Origin: Nostoc sp. NMS7 | GTDB lineage: Bacteria; Cyanobacteriota; Cyanobacteriia; Cyanobacteriales; Nostocaceae | Assembly (NCBI RefSeq): GCF_017115085.1 | Contig: NZ_JABXKJ010000201.1 | Coordinates: forward strand, 1-64,000 | DNA: 64,000 nucleotides | Direction: 5' to 3' | Shown here: positions 8,238 through 17,323 of the stretch, one piece after another | How positions within the stretch are numbered: the stretch's first letter is position 1 | Layout of the letters: every line of letters starts with the position of its first letter | Translations under genes and position numbers: made by a program | Notes under the pieces: model-generated | Database searches by the model: none | The model's input: the letters and a program-made list of their open reading frames with translations, nothing else | What the model was told of the DNA's origin: nothing

Positions 8238-10619
8238 CTATTCAAAGCGCTGATTTTTCTCAGACCAGCGCCTCAAACTGTAGTTATGAGCATTTTCTAC
8301 AAGTAAAGCTAAGGATTGCCCCCCTGAAAGCTTGGCGATCGCCGAGAGTTTTTGTAAGTAATTTCTTGTAAAATCAGTGTAAATGACTTTATTCTGATCA
8401 GACAAAATTATAGTCCGGTCACGGGGTTTATTTGTGTTTTCTCTCTGAATTCGAGATTTAGGCAGATTCAAGGATGCTATTTCTTCTACTGAGATAGTCA
8501 GTATTATTTCTGGTTGAGCGTTATTTGTTAAATCAATCACTTGAACCGGCCAATCACCCAACTTTTCCTGCATCTGCTCAAAGCTAGGAATAGCACCAGC
8601 CGGAACTTCACCAGATTGCTGTAAAGATTGCCACAGACTCGATAAAATTACCTTCACCCCTTGGGGATTTTTTTGATGCAGTTCTTGGAGAGTAATTGGA
8701 GATGGTTGCACCCATTCCAGTGCTGCATTTGTCAAAGCTAAAGGTTTGGGTTGGAGAAGATTATTTTGATTCTGTGAAATTTTTGGGCTAGCAGCTAATA
8801 GGCGCAAAACTTTACCCTGTAGTTGCACCGCTTTGATAGTGGCTATACTAATTTGTTGTTCTCCATTTGGCAACCAGACCACAATCTGGATTTCCGGGTC
8901 AGAAGTGATTCCCAAAGTTTTCCATAAAAATTTAGCGGCATCAGTTTTGGGTAAGTTTAAATTCTCAAAGGGGGAATTTAGCCAGCGTTTCCCATCATTA
9001 AATGCACTCACTTCTACCTGATACCAAACTTGGTTATCCCTGAGTTTCAAATCTGCTGGGGAATTTGGTTGCAGCCATTCGCTGTTGATAACTTGAGTGA
9101 TTGGTTGCACACTACCAACAATCTGACTAGGGTGAGTAGAGGATATTTGCGACTTTCTACCCCCACCATTAAGTTTTGCTAACAAACCTTGAATATAGGC
9201 AAGATTATCTTTTGTAATTTTTGGTTGCGCCTTTAACCAAGAATTAGCATGTTCTTCTCCTCGCTGAACTCCTAAAATCAAAGCGAACCAAGCTTGCACA
9301 TCTAGTCTATTTGGGTTCACCCGCAACGCTGCCACCGTGCGATTCCACAACCGATTTTCATCAGCTTTGAGTAAGGTAACAATTTCTTGGGTATTATGTG
9401 GCGACGCTTCAAAGACCTGTAAAGCCTTCCCCCAGCGACCATCAATTAAATCTGCCAATACTTGTTGACTAGGACTTGCCCAATTTTTATCAGCTTGAGT
9501 TTTAGTAAGTTGGGAATGCAAGCCAATCAAATCCATTTGCGCTTGCGCCGCCTCTGGCAAAACTCCTTTGCGCTGTTTCTTGATGAATTTCAACCATTCA
9601 AAGGCTGGTGTCCAAAGTCCACTACGGGCAATTGACAGGGCGTTTTGGTATGCTAAATCCTTGAGGGCTGGTGATTTGAGAGTAATCGCCTCCAATTCAA
9701 TTGGTTTGAGGAATAATTTTAGAGGCTTGACTTGGTAAAGCTGTAAGTGCGGTTCTAAACCGATAGTTTGATCAACAACCAACTCTTTTGTACCATCACC
9801 AGTTACCTGCTGCCATTTGGGAAATTGTCCATTAGGACTACTCCAAGACAACATTTGTAGTAAATTGGTGCGTTCTGGATTGTAGTATACGACGTAACCG
9901 TAGGCGTTCGCACCAGTTACTTGTTGGCGTTGACCCCACAAATTAAACCAAACCCCTGATGATGGTGTACCGCTTTCAAAGGGTTGCACTTGAGTTAAAG
10001 GTAGGGAAATATTGATATCCTGGGGTTCTGATGTGCCATCAAGCAAGAGAGAAATCACAAAGGATTCTTCTAGTCCAGTTATCGGCAATTGAGTCGCCAG
10101 ATAGTAGTAATTTTCTGACTGAGATTTAAACTCTAACTCTTCTGAGCGCTCGTAAACCCTGAGTTCCACAAGTTCTTCACAATCAGATTCACAATTAGCA
10201 CGCTGTTGAAAAACTGGGAGTAAAAATGAGTTTTCCGCATCCTGATTTAAAGGCAGAGTTTCCCCAAATATTTGGTTTTTTTTACTCAAATCGAGTTGAA
10301 TTTGTTTGAGAGTTTGGGGGCGTTCGTGCTTCCCAAGCGGGATTTGTGCCCATGCAGGTAAAATTTTATTTAACCAGCTTACCTGATCTGGATTGAAGAT
10401 GAAGAGAACGCTAATCCAGGCAAAAGCCATAATTAGACTAACACTAGTTAACAGAATTGCGTAGGCGCAGCCCGTCGTAGACATCGCTAGCATTGACGAC
10501 AACCAACTTCCCCGTTTTAGCTTTTTCTGGGGTTTTTTAGCGACGCGTTTTATCACACCTGCATGAGGTTGATTTCCTTTAGAAGCTTTTGGCGTCAGCT
10601 TGCGTGAGCGTTTTGCCAT
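8238..10619 (-). CDS. Large membrane-anchored protein, unknown function
   Basis: About 793 residues from the ATG at 10619 (MAKRSRKLTPKASKG); a TTG at 10631 is the alternative. The N-terminus is strongly basic (Lys/Arg-rich, about 45 residues). One transmembrane helix follows (YAILLTSVSLIMAFAWISVL), so the remaining 720 residues are probably periplasmic. The middle part (AYQNALSIARSGLWTPAFEW, then helices rich in Ala/Leu/Gln) looks like a helical repeat solenoid. No catalytic motif is visible. It resembles a cyanobacterium-specific conserved family that I cannot name. The gene is isolated, with a repeat-rich gap upstream. Confidence 0.75.
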   Translation of the reverse strand: MAKRSRKLTPKASKGNQPHAGVIKRVAKKPQKKLKRGSWLSSMLAMSTTGCAYAILLTSVSLIMAFAWISVLFIFNPDQVSWLNKILPAWAQIPLGKHERPQTLKQIQLDLSKKNQIFGETLPLNQDAENSFLLPVFQQRANCESDCEELVELRVYERSEELEFKSQSENYYYLATQLPITGLEESFVISLLLDGTSEPQDINISLPLTQVQPFESGTPSSGVWFNLWGQRQQVTGANAYGYVVYYNPERTNLLQMLSWSSPNGQFPKWQQVTGDGTKELVVDQTIGLEPHLQLYQVKPLKLFLKPIELEAITLKSPALKDLAYQNALSIARSGLWTPAFEWLKFIKKQRKGVLPEAAQAQMDLIGLHSQLTKTQADKNWASPSQQVLADLIDGRWGKALQVFEASPHNTQEIVTLLKADENRLWNRTVAALRVNPNRLDVQAWFALILGVQRGEEHANSWLKAQPKITKDNLAYIQGLLAKLNGGGRKSQISSTHPSQIVGSVQPITQVINSEWLQPNSPADLKLRDNQVWYQVEVSAFNDGKRWLNSPFENLNLPKTDAAKFLWKTLGITSDPEIQIVVWLPNGEQQISIATIKAVQLQGKVLRLLAASPKISQNQNNLLQPKPLALTNAALEWVQPSPITLQELHQKNPQGVKVILSSLWQSLQQSGEVPAGAIPSFEQMQEKLGDWPVQVIDLTNNAQPEIILTISVEEIASLNLPKSRIQRENTNKPRDRTIILSDQNKVIYTDFTRNYLQKLSAIAKLSGGQSLALLVENAHNYSLRRWSEKNQRFE

Positions 10620-10675
10620 ATTAGTTTTCAATCAATCCAATAAGACTTATTAGGTATGGGGCATTGGGCACTTGT

Positions 10676-10772
10676 ACTGAGCGAACGCGAACAGCGTCTC
10701 GTAGAGAAGTCGTTGGCGTGGTCACTGAGCCTTGCCGAAGTGCAGCCTCTCGTAGAGAAGTATTGGGACTGA
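10676..10772. repeat. Dispersed palindromic repeats (TCTCGTAGAGAAG type)
   Basis: Two or more copies of the TCTCGTAGAGAAG core lie here with GAGCGAACGCGAACAGCG and CTTGCCGAAGTGCAG segments. The same modules recur near 2325, 8143, 14690, 31750, 32670, 37330 and 42740. They are non-coding repeats typical of Nostoc genomes. The remainder of the 10.63-11.07 kb gap holds only the hairpin listed next. Confidence 0.75.
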
Positions 10773-10910
10773 ATTCTTCCCAATAAACAATACCTAATAG
10801 CTAACTCCTAACTCCCCACTCCCTAATATCCTGTTATACTCATCCTTTCAAAAAGTTGCCCAGAAGCATTAAGTCTAATTTGGGAAAAAATCCGTAAATT
10901 TCCCCATGCC

Positions 10911-10943
10911 AAAAACTCCATCCCTTTGTGGGTGGAGTTTTTT
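10911..10943 (-). terminator. Hairpin terminator, repeated element
   Basis: AAAAACTCCATCCC and its complement GGGTGGAGTTTTTT form a stem with A/T tracts on both sides, so it could terminate transcription in either direction. It lies downstream of the minus-strand lipoate-ligase-like gene. Nearly the same hairpin, also preceded by CCCCATGCC, occurs at 14760-14793, so it is a dispersed sequence. Confidence 0.6.
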
Positions 10944-11076
10944 ATCAGATATATTACAATAGTCAAGCTTTTCACCCTTCGGGTTCAGCAGTTCCCTGCG
11001 ACGGGAAACCCGTCTTCAGGGCTGCTTCACCGTATTTACGATGGGAGCGATTATTGGGGTCAGGGTTTTTATATTG

Positions 11077-11796
11077 CTAATGCGCCAAAATTTCCTCCCA
11101 CTCAGATTGTGAGAGAGGTTGCAACTCTATTTGCATATCAAAACAATTACTAGCTGCGGCAACCAAAGCTGCAATCAGCTTTTCAATACTTAGACTTTGA
11201 GGCAGTTGTACATTCGTAAAAGATTCTGCACCAAATACTTGATTGAACAGTTCAGCATCGGGTTGCAAACGGATTGAACCATGTTGCAAAATTACCCCAG
11301 CACGTCGCATTTGAGCGCTACCAATGAGTTTAGCACCATCTGGTAAAACTAAATCTGCACTGGTAGCGGTGCCAAAACAATTAGGGTTGTGGATGTAACC
11401 TCGCCCAGCCGTACCGTAATGTAATTGTACGCCAAGCGATCGCCAGCCTTGAATCAAAAACTCACAAATTTTTTCGTACACCTGGAGGCGACTACCCATT
11501 AATCCAGATGTGACTACAGCGTAAGTTAAATCACCTTGATGTAGCACCGCCCGTCCACCGCTAGGACGCCGCACTAAATCCAGTTTTTGCCCTTGCCAAG
11601 TTAAATGTTGCCAATATTCAGGGTATTGGCGTTGATGATAGCCGAGAGAAATGGCAGGCGGCGACCAGGTATAAAAGCGCAAAGTTGGCGGATGCTTTCC
11701 AGACTGGTGCTGTTCTAGTAACCATCGGTCAATCACCATCTGCACATCCCCAGCCGCCTCTAGCAAAGGAATTAGTCGCCACACTTTAGAATTCAA
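11077..11796 (-). CDS. Lipoate-protein ligase / octanoyltransferase-like
   Basis: A 239-residue protein of the biotin/lipoate A/B protein ligase fold. Diagnostic segments are LVRRPSGGRAVLHQGDLTYAVV (binding loop and invariant His region) and KLIGSAQMRRAGVILQHGSI with the conserved Lys. A Cys in NPNCFGTATSADL sits where LipM-type octanoyltransferases have their thioester cysteine. A LipM-like octanoyl transfer role is therefore possible; ligase activity is the alternative. Start is a TTG. It follows the YbjN-domain gene by 59 bases on the same strand and may share its transcript. A hairpin terminator lies downstream. Confidence 0.8.
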   Translation of the reverse strand: MNSKVWRLIPLLEAAGDVQMVIDRWLLEQHQSGKHPPTLRFYTWSPPAISLGYHQRQYPEYWQHLTWQGQKLDLVRRPSGGRAVLHQGDLTYAVVTSGLMGSRLQVYEKICEFLIQGWRSLGVQLHYGTAGRGYIHNPNCFGTATSADLVLPDGAKLIGSAQMRRAGVILQHGSIRLQPDAELFNQVFGAESFTNVQLPQSLSIEKLIAALVAAASNCFDMQIELQPLSQSEWEEILAH

Positions 11797-11855
11797 GAGT
11801 TAGAGACGCGATTAATTACGTCTGTACAGGAGTTGGGAGTTAGAGACGCGATTAG

Positions 11856-12335
11856 TCAAGCTGCACCAAATTCCGATTGTAAAGCTTCATCGTTATTATC
11901 AGCGATCGTTGCCACAATGGTAATCAGCCGAGAAACTTCGCCAGGAGATAACTCCGCTAAGGTGCGTGTTGATATCACAACCACTCGGTTTTCAACAATA
12001 CCAAAACGCGCTTCAAAAGTGCTGGAGCAGTTCAACTCCAACAAATAACGCAGCAATCTGGGTTCATCTTTAGCAGGTAAATTTAGCACCTCAGACCAAA
12101 CCGTTATGGTGTCTTCATCGGTTGTCCCGTTGAGTTGGACAAATACTTGCACACTTCCATACTTAAACTTCCAGAGATGACCACCTTCTGGAGTGTGGCT
12201 AACCATCGCACTGTCGTCTTGTTCCAAAGAGTCGATGACATTTTCAATTACCTCCACATGGTTGATGCTTGTCCTTTCGGCGATTAGCTCATTAATGGAT
12301 TCGTTACTAGTTAGGGTTTCTTGGGAGCTTGTCAT
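11856..12335 (-). CDS. YbjN domain-containing protein
   Basis: A 159-residue acidic protein. After a variable N-terminal tail of about 25 residues, it shows the YbjN fold pattern: WKFKYGSVQVFVQL, a run of strands, LLRYLLELNCSSTFEARFGI and VVVISTRTLAELSPGEVSRL. This alpha/beta fold resembles type III secretion chaperones and is widespread in cyanobacteria. In enterobacteria YbjN affects stress tolerance and motility, but its molecular role is not settled. It sits in a same-strand series with the MoxR ATPase (123-base gap) and the lipoate-ligase-like gene. Functional linkage is not established. Confidence 0.8.
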   Translation of the reverse strand: MTSSQETLTSNESINELIAERTSINHVEVIENVIDSLEQDDSAMVSHTPEGGHLWKFKYGSVQVFVQLNGTTDEDTITVWSEVLNLPAKDEPRLLRYLLELNCSSTFEARFGIVENRVVVISTRTLAELSPGEVSRLITIVATIADNNDEALQSEFGAA

Positions 12336-12458
12336 ACAAATTTTTTCTCAACATACTCGCTGTTTGATCTACACATACTTTATAACTTGTAGACGCAGTT
12401 AGTTTGAGCTTCCTTTTGCGGCTACCTTCCAAATGTCCATATAGCCTGACGAATTTTT

Positions 12459-13409
12459 TCACCTGGGAACTGGTACCTGATTAATTACCGACGCAATTAT
12501 CGCATTCATTTGTAAACCATCCAGCATCGCTTCTGGTTTCAAAATCAGGCGATGACGTAGCAGTGGCGCTGCAACTGCTTTCACATCATCTGGCGTGACA
12601 AAATCTCTCGCACCTAACCACGCTAGGGCTTGAGATGTCTGCAACCAAGCACCGGCGGCGCGAGGCGATGCACCCAAAGTTAAATCAGGATATTGACGCG
12701 ATGTTCTCACCAACGCCAACAAATAATCAACGATCGCTTCTGATACTTTAACCTCTTTGACTGCTTGTCGTGCTTGCAAAATGTCGGCTACTGTGGCGAT
12801 TGGTTTCAAACGGCTAATATCCAAACGCCGTGCTGCAAAACCCGCCTGACGATTAAGTAACATTTGCTTTTCGGCAGCTTGATCGGGATAATCTACCACC
12901 AGCTTAAATAAAAATCTGTCTAACTGCGCCTCTGGTAAGGGATAAGTCCCCTCAAATTCCAGGGGATTTTGGGTTGCAATCACCCAAAATAAATCTGGTA
13001 AGGGTAAACTTTCACCATCCAGCGTTACCTGCATCTCTTCCATCGCTTCCAGTAGCGCCGCCTGGGTTTTGGGAGGAGTACGGTTGATTTCGTCTGCTAG
13101 CAGCACTTCGGTAAATATTGGCCCTTTTTTCAAAGTGAAATTGCGGCTATTCAAGTCAAAAATATTTGTACCAGTAATATCTGAAGGTAAAACATCTGGT
13201 GTTAGTTGAATCCGGCGAAACTCCCCTTGGATTAACTGCGCCAACACTTTTACTAGAAGGGTTTTACCAGTTCCCGGTACTCCTTCCAAAATTACGTGTC
13301 CACCCGCTAGCAGTGCCACTAAGACTTGTTGTATTAGGCTAGATTGTCCAACAACTACTTGATTAAGACCTTGACCAAGGCGAGTTAAGATAGGATGGGT
13401 TTCGCTCAT
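12459..13409 (-). CDS. MoxR family AAA+ ATPase
   Basis: A 316-residue AAA+ ATPase with Walker A LEGVPGTGKTLLVK (about residues 41-54), Walker B VLLADEINRTPPKTQAALLEAMEE and sensor 1 WVIATQNPLEFEGTYPLPEAQLDRF. A C-terminal lid domain (TLGASPRAAGAWLQTSQALAW) follows. MoxR ATPases act as chaperones that mature or insert metal cofactors into partner complexes, usually with VWA or DUF58 proteins. Here the gene lies 62 bases after the DUF4350 gene on the same strand. The DUF58 partner is 1.5 kb away and divergent, so the classic module is present but rearranged. Confidence 0.92.
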   Translation of the reverse strand: MSETHPILTRLGQGLNQVVVGQSSLIQQVLVALLAGGHVILEGVPGTGKTLLVKVLAQLIQGEFRRIQLTPDVLPSDITGTNIFDLNSRNFTLKKGPIFTEVLLADEINRTPPKTQAALLEAMEEMQVTLDGESLPLPDLFWVIATQNPLEFEGTYPLPEAQLDRFLFKLVVDYPDQAAEKQMLLNRQAGFAARRLDISRLKPIATVADILQARQAVKEVKVSEAIVDYLLALVRTSRQYPDLTLGASPRAAGAWLQTSQALAWLGARDFVTPDDVKAVAAPLLRHRLILKPEAMLDGLQMNAIIASVINQVPVPR

Positions 13410-13471
13410 ATTTTTTTATTTGGAAGTCCTCAAAAATTAATTACGAACTTGTACTGAGCGCAGCCCAAGTA

Positions 13472-14566
13472 TTACGAATTACGAATTAGTCTAATGGTTC
13501 GCCATTTCCCCAACCAGCTTAATAAGTCTCGTTCACTGATGGGTTGTTTGCGAGATTGTAGCTTTAAAACTGCATCTAGTTCTGCTGCACTTGCGCCTGT
13601 TTTTTCTATCCATAAATTTATCAAAGCTTGAGGTTCTAAAAGTACTTGCCCTAATCCCAAAGCTTTTTGGAGTTGTAGTTGTTCTTGTTTACCCACCATC
13701 TGTACAACAAAGTCGGCGGTATCAACTTTCTGCAACACTCCCGCTAAAGCTTGGATGTATGCCTGACTGTTATCTACAACTGGTATATTTAAAGCTAGTG
13801 GCTTACCAAAACGGCGATTCTGCCCCCAAGTTAGCAGCAATAGCAGGATACCTACTTGCACCAATATTGGAAATAAAGGAGTTTTAGTAAAAAAGCTAGA
13901 TAAATCTCCTTCACTTTCTTTCTTCCTGACATCGGCATCTTTATAGCCGTGGATGTATTCATCGACAAATACTGTGTTACCTTTTTCAGTAACCAAATTG
14001 GCTAAATATTTGAAATTACTTAAATAATCTTGGTAGGCGTTGGCGGCTAAATAAGGAGTGGTAGAAAAAATCACCTTTCCTTGTTTGTAATTTTCTTCCC
14101 AGACAATAGCACCAAAGCGATCGCCTAAATCAACTTGCTTTGAGTTAGCTTTTTTATATCGTCTACGTGTATCAATTTTGATATCACCTTGGGGAGATTT
14201 CTGCATCGTGCTAAACTCTGCTTCTGTAACCCGCGCCCCTGCACCCAAAATTACCAAAGTATTCCCTTTTTCTACCCATTCACGCTCTTGACTATTCAGT
14301 ATCGTCTCCCTTGGATAGCCGCCTACCTGTAGGATGGTAATCGGGCTGTTCTCTGGCTGAATCTCACTAAAAGGCTTTTGCCAGCGCTTGATAGAAATTC
14401 CCTGCTGTTGCATAAAAGCATACCAAGCACCATAGCCATCGGAGGCGCGGTTATAGGTAGAACCAGTGTTAAGTTTAGTATTATTAGGAGCCGCGAGCAA
14501 ACTAAGTAAAACGATCGCAGCTAGTGCGATCGCTCCCATCCAAGCAAGGCGATTTGAACGTTTCAT
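13472..14566 (-). CDS. DUF4350 domain membrane protein
   Basis: A 364-residue protein. It starts with a signal-anchor (LAWMGAIALAAIVLLSLLA) followed by SDGYGAWYAFMQQQGISIKRW and a Rossmann-like segment (TILQVGGYPRE, WVEKGNTLVILGAGA), the pattern of DUF4350. A second transmembrane helix (LFPILVQVGILLLLLTWGQ) near residue 240 is followed by a cytoplasmic tail. DUF4350 proteins are found with MoxR, DUF58 and DUF4129 genes and probably form a membrane complex with them. It is first in the minus-strand group leading to MoxR. Confidence 0.85.
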   Translation of the reverse strand: MKRSNRLAWMGAIALAAIVLLSLLAAPNNTKLNTGSTYNRASDGYGAWYAFMQQQGISIKRWQKPFSEIQPENSPITILQVGGYPRETILNSQEREWVEKGNTLVILGAGARVTEAEFSTMQKSPQGDIKIDTRRRYKKANSKQVDLGDRFGAIVWEENYKQGKVIFSTTPYLAANAYQDYLSNFKYLANLVTEKGNTVFVDEYIHGYKDADVRKKESEGDLSSFFTKTPLFPILVQVGILLLLLTWGQNRRFGKPLALNIPVVDNSQAYIQALAGVLQKVDTADFVVQMVGKQEQLQLQKALGLGQVLLEPQALINLWIEKTGASAAELDAVLKLQSRKQPISERDLLSWLGKWRTIRLIRNS

Positions 14567-14679
14567 TTTTGACTTTCACTAATAATCACTTCGTTGCAGG
14601 ATCACTAGTGTTAATACTTACTTATTTTTTAGGTAAAGTCAAAAATATAATTAATCTTATTAACGAACCGCATACTCTT

Positions 14680-14793
14680 ACGGAGAAGCTACGCGCAGCG
14701 TCCGACAAGCTCAGTAACCATCGTAGACATCGCTTCCCCATGCCCCATTCCCCATGCCCAAAAACTCCACCCACAAGGGGATGGAGTTTTTTA
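14680..14793. repeat. Repeat block and hairpin in divergent promoter gap
   Basis: The 333-base gap between the divergent DUF4350 and DUF58 genes holds a palindromic-repeat fragment (GAAGCTACGCGCAGCGTCC) and a CCCCATTCCCCATGCCC run. It also holds a hairpin with A/T tracts (14760-14793) nearly identical to that at 10911. A terminator-like hairpin upstream of two divergent genes makes little sense as a terminator, so it is more likely a repeat insertion. Promoters must lie on either side of it. Confidence 0.6.
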
Positions 14794-14899
14794 TATTCTT
14801 TTTCCCAATGTCGTGTACAAAGCGATTACCACGACATGAGAAAGCGCTGTGAAAAGATAATACTGTGAATTTCGGGTGGTGTTGAGTTAAAAAAGAAAC

Positions 14900-16084
14900 A
14901 TGAAAATCCTCAAACCCATCACTAATTGGTTAGAAACCCGCGCTTGTGCCCCTTCTTATGGCGGTTGGATACTAGCAGCAACCGCTATTTGTTTTTTTGG
15001 AGCAGGTATCAATACGATGGCTGGTTGGCTGTACGCCATTAGTGGCATCAGTTTTGCCCTTTTGGGTGTAGCAGCTATCTTACCACCGCGATCGCTCACA
15101 GGTCTATCAATTACCCGGCGTCCCATGCAGGCTGTATCAGCCGGCGATGATCTAACGGTGGAATTAGAAATCCGCAATCAGACACAGCAGCCTGTCAGCT
15201 TGTTGCAAGTTGAGGATATACTACCCTTCGTCTTAGGGAAACCAGTACAAAAGGCAATCGAAACAATTCCTAGCCAAGGTAGTTACCGTTGGGTATATTA
15301 CCATCCTACCCAGCGCCGAGGCGTTTATCGCTGGCATACAGTCGAACTAGGTTCTGGTGCGCCTTTGGGATTGTTCTGGTGTCGCCGTCAGCGTGATTGT
15401 GCTGCAATGGCGATCGTCTATCCGACAGTGTTACCCTTGGTTATCTGCCCCCTAGTCGATGAAATGGGGCAAGAAGAGAGCAAAAGGGGCGATGCCCGTG
15501 GTAGACCATTGCAGACAGCGACAACGGGGCTGGTGCGATCGCTCCGTCCTTACCGCATCGGAGATCCGACTCGTCTGATTCACTGGCGGACTAGCGCCCG
15601 TTATGGCGAATTAAGGGTGCGAGAGTTAGAAATGGTTACAGGTGGACAAGAAATAGTTATTGCCCTTGACAGTGCTAGCAAGTGGGAAGAAGAAAACTTT
15701 GAACAAGCAGTAATTGCCGCCGCCTCGCTGTACTTTTACGCACAGCAACAGCAATTAGAGGTGCAACTCTGGACAGCATCAACAAGTTTAATTAAAGGCG
15801 ATCGCTTTGTTTTAGAAACCTTAGCAGCAACCACAGCCCTAGAAGATGCCAGTTCAGTAGTTCCTAAAAACTACCCTTTGATTTGGCTGACTCAAAACCC
15901 CCTGAGCCTTGCTACTCTTCCTCAAGGCAGTCGCTGGGTTTTGTGGCCAAATATTTCTTCACCAGCAGAACCAGAGGTAATCAATTTGGAACACCCTGGT
16001 ATAATTTTGCAAAGCGATGTCTCCGACGGGCTACACCTACGCCCTCTGCAACCCCAACTGCAAAGAACATTAAATTCGTATTAA
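14900..16084 (+). CDS. DUF58 domain-containing protein
   Basis: A 394-residue protein with two N-terminal transmembrane helices (GGWILAATAICFFGAGINTM and YAISGISFALLGVAAILP). An Ig-like strand region follows, then the DUF58 signature RSLRPYRIGDPTRLIHW followed by RTSARYGELRVRELE. After it comes a degenerate VWA-like region starting IVIALDSAS. DUF58 proteins partner MoxR ATPases; here the ATPase gene is on the opposite strand 1.5 kb to the left. The ATG at 14900 follows AAAGAAAC, a weak ribosome site. Confidence 0.88.
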   Translation: MKILKPITNWLETRACAPSYGGWILAATAICFFGAGINTMAGWLYAISGISFALLGVAAILPPRSLTGLSITRRPMQAVSAGDDLTVELEIRNQTQQPVSLLQVEDILPFVLGKPVQKAIETIPSQGSYRWVYYHPTQRRGVYRWHTVELGSGAPLGLFWCRRQRDCAAMAIVYPTVLPLVICPLVDEMGQEESKRGDARGRPLQTATTGLVRSLRPYRIGDPTRLIHWRTSARYGELRVRELEMVTGGQEIVIALDSASKWEEENFEQAVIAAASLYFYAQQQQLEVQLWTASTSLIKGDRFVLETLAATTALEDASSVVPKNYPLIWLTQNPLSLATLPQGSRWVLWPNISSPAEPEVINLEHPGIILQSDVSDGLHLRPLQPQLQRTLNSY

Positions 16085-16110
16085 TCAATACCTTCGCCAA
16101 AAAATACACC

Positions 16111-16181
16111 ATAGAAGGGCTATACAAACAAAGCTTTTAGCCCACGGAGGTAAACTTTGTTTGTGTAGCCGCAACTTCTAT
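16111..16181. repeat. Imperfect inverted repeat between convergent genes
   Basis: ATAGAAGGGCTATACAAACAAAG (left arm ends at 16133) and a right arm containing CTTTGTTTGTGTAGCC...CTTCTAT (16155-16181) form a long imperfect hairpin. The inner 15 bases of the arms differ at one position. It lies between the convergent DUF58 and PEP-CTERM genes and may end both transcripts. The sequence type (CCCACGGAGGT...TTTGTTTGTGTAGCC) is one I associate with dispersed repeats in Nostocales. Confidence 0.55.
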
Positions 16182-16208
16182 TAGTTCGGGCAAAGTGCAA
16201 GGTTTGAG

Positions 16209-16865
16209 TTAACTTTGTTTTAGCTGTTTACGTCTTAATACTGAACCAGCACTTAAAGTAGCTATTGTTAGTAGTGCTGGTAGCAATGTTGGTTCGGGAA
16301 CAGATGTAGCTTTTTCATTAAAGGTAAAGTTATCTAGCGCAAAGTGTGTCCCAGCACCCGACTTTATAAGATAATCTGGTTCAACTCCACCAAATGACGT
16401 AAACTTTAATTCATCAACACCAAAAAAATCAAAATTAACTAAAGTTGGCTGTGTCGTATCTACAACCACAGTTTTTGAATACAGGGTTGCGCCGCTCTTT
16501 AAACCTTTTACAGTAACCGAAAGACCATTATTCCAAGCAGCTGTGAGGTAAGCACTGTTGAAGTCAAAAACACTATTACTTACTAGCGCTGGGTTTCCAT
16601 CCCCGTTGAAAGCCACATAGTCTCCTGATACTCTGCCATTGTCATAGCCTGTACGTCTATCGATAGTATTTAAGCCATTTACGTAGTTGAAATTATCCCA
16701 ATTAAATCCTCCGTAACCATTAGGAATCTGCTCATAATATGAAATAGGCGCTATGTCATCAAATGTTAAAACAGTTGCTTGTGCTACGGCTCCTATTCCC
16801 AAAACAATGGCTGTTGCTGCGATCGCAGCAGTCGATAACTTTTTCCCAACAGTTGAAATACTCAT
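16209..16865 (-). CDS. PEP-CTERM sorting-domain secreted protein
   Basis: About 218 residues from the ATG at 16865 (MSISTVGKKLSTAAIAATA). An in-frame upstream start at 16937 would only add a Cys/Lys-rich leader unlike a signal peptide. A Sec signal ends near AVAQATVLTF. The mature part is beta-rich (FDDIAPISYYEQIPNGYGGFNWDNF, ending in ALDNFTFNE) like other extracellular PEP-CTERM proteins. The C-terminus has the sorting signal: SVPEPTLLP, a hydrophobic helix, then RRKQLKQS. Such proteins are processed by exosortase and exported to the surface or exopolysaccharide. No exosortase gene is in the window. Confidence 0.88.
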   Translation of the reverse strand: MSISTVGKKLSTAAIAATAIVLGIGAVAQATVLTFDDIAPISYYEQIPNGYGGFNWDNFNYVNGLNTIDRRTGYDNGRVSGDYVAFNGDGNPALVSNSVFDFNSAYLTAAWNNGLSVTVKGLKSGATLYSKTVVVDTTQPTLVNFDFFGVDELKFTSFGGVEPDYLIKSGAGTHFALDNFTFNEKATSVPEPTLLPALLTIATLSAGSVLRRKQLKQS

Positions 16866-16950
16866 ATAGTAGTTGTAACTCTTGATAAGTTTGTGCTTTT
16901 TTTTGTTACACATTTCACAATATACATTCACTTGCAAAAAGCAAGTATTA

Positions 16951-17142
16951 TTACTTAATTATTTCATGAAGTCTCATAAAGTTATGATGAAGAGAATTCA
17001 GCAAAATGTCTAAATAAACAAAGCCTGACATAAGTCTGCTCAAAGGATCGCCCTTGGCATCTTCCCTTAGACGCATCACAGCGTCGTTTGTTGATGAGAA
17101 TAAATCAACCTCTTGACTTTTAAATTCTGCCTGAAGATGCAA
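16951..17142 (-). CDS. Possible small protein, 63 aa
   Basis: A 63-codon frame from a TTG at 17142 (MHLQAEFKSQEVDLF), ending 86 bases upstream of the PEP-CTERM ATG on the same strand. Composition is protein-like (amphipathic C-terminal helix, LDILLNSLHHNFMRLHEI), but there is no ribosome site and no recognised family. It may be a decayed or spurious frame. Confidence 0.25.
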   Translation of the reverse strand: MHLQAEFKSQEVDLFSSTNDAVMRLREDAKGDPLSRLMSGFVYLDILLNSLHHNFMRLHEIIK

Positions 17143-17323
17143 CTTGAATTTTGATTAGCTTATAAGTTAAGCTTGTGAGATTTATGAGATTTTGTCTGAT
17201 CCCAGCACACCGGACATATCAGCCTTTGAGCAAAGTAAAACAATTTGAGCAGGTAAAGTTGGGGAAATACACCCAGTAATCCCTTAGTGAGGCTAAGGTA
17301 CAATGCAAAGAAATATTTAAATT

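Noticed and set aside
10926-11153. 75-codon plus-strand frame after the hairpin
   Set aside because: It overlaps the lipoate-ligase-like gene in antisense and contains no protein pattern.
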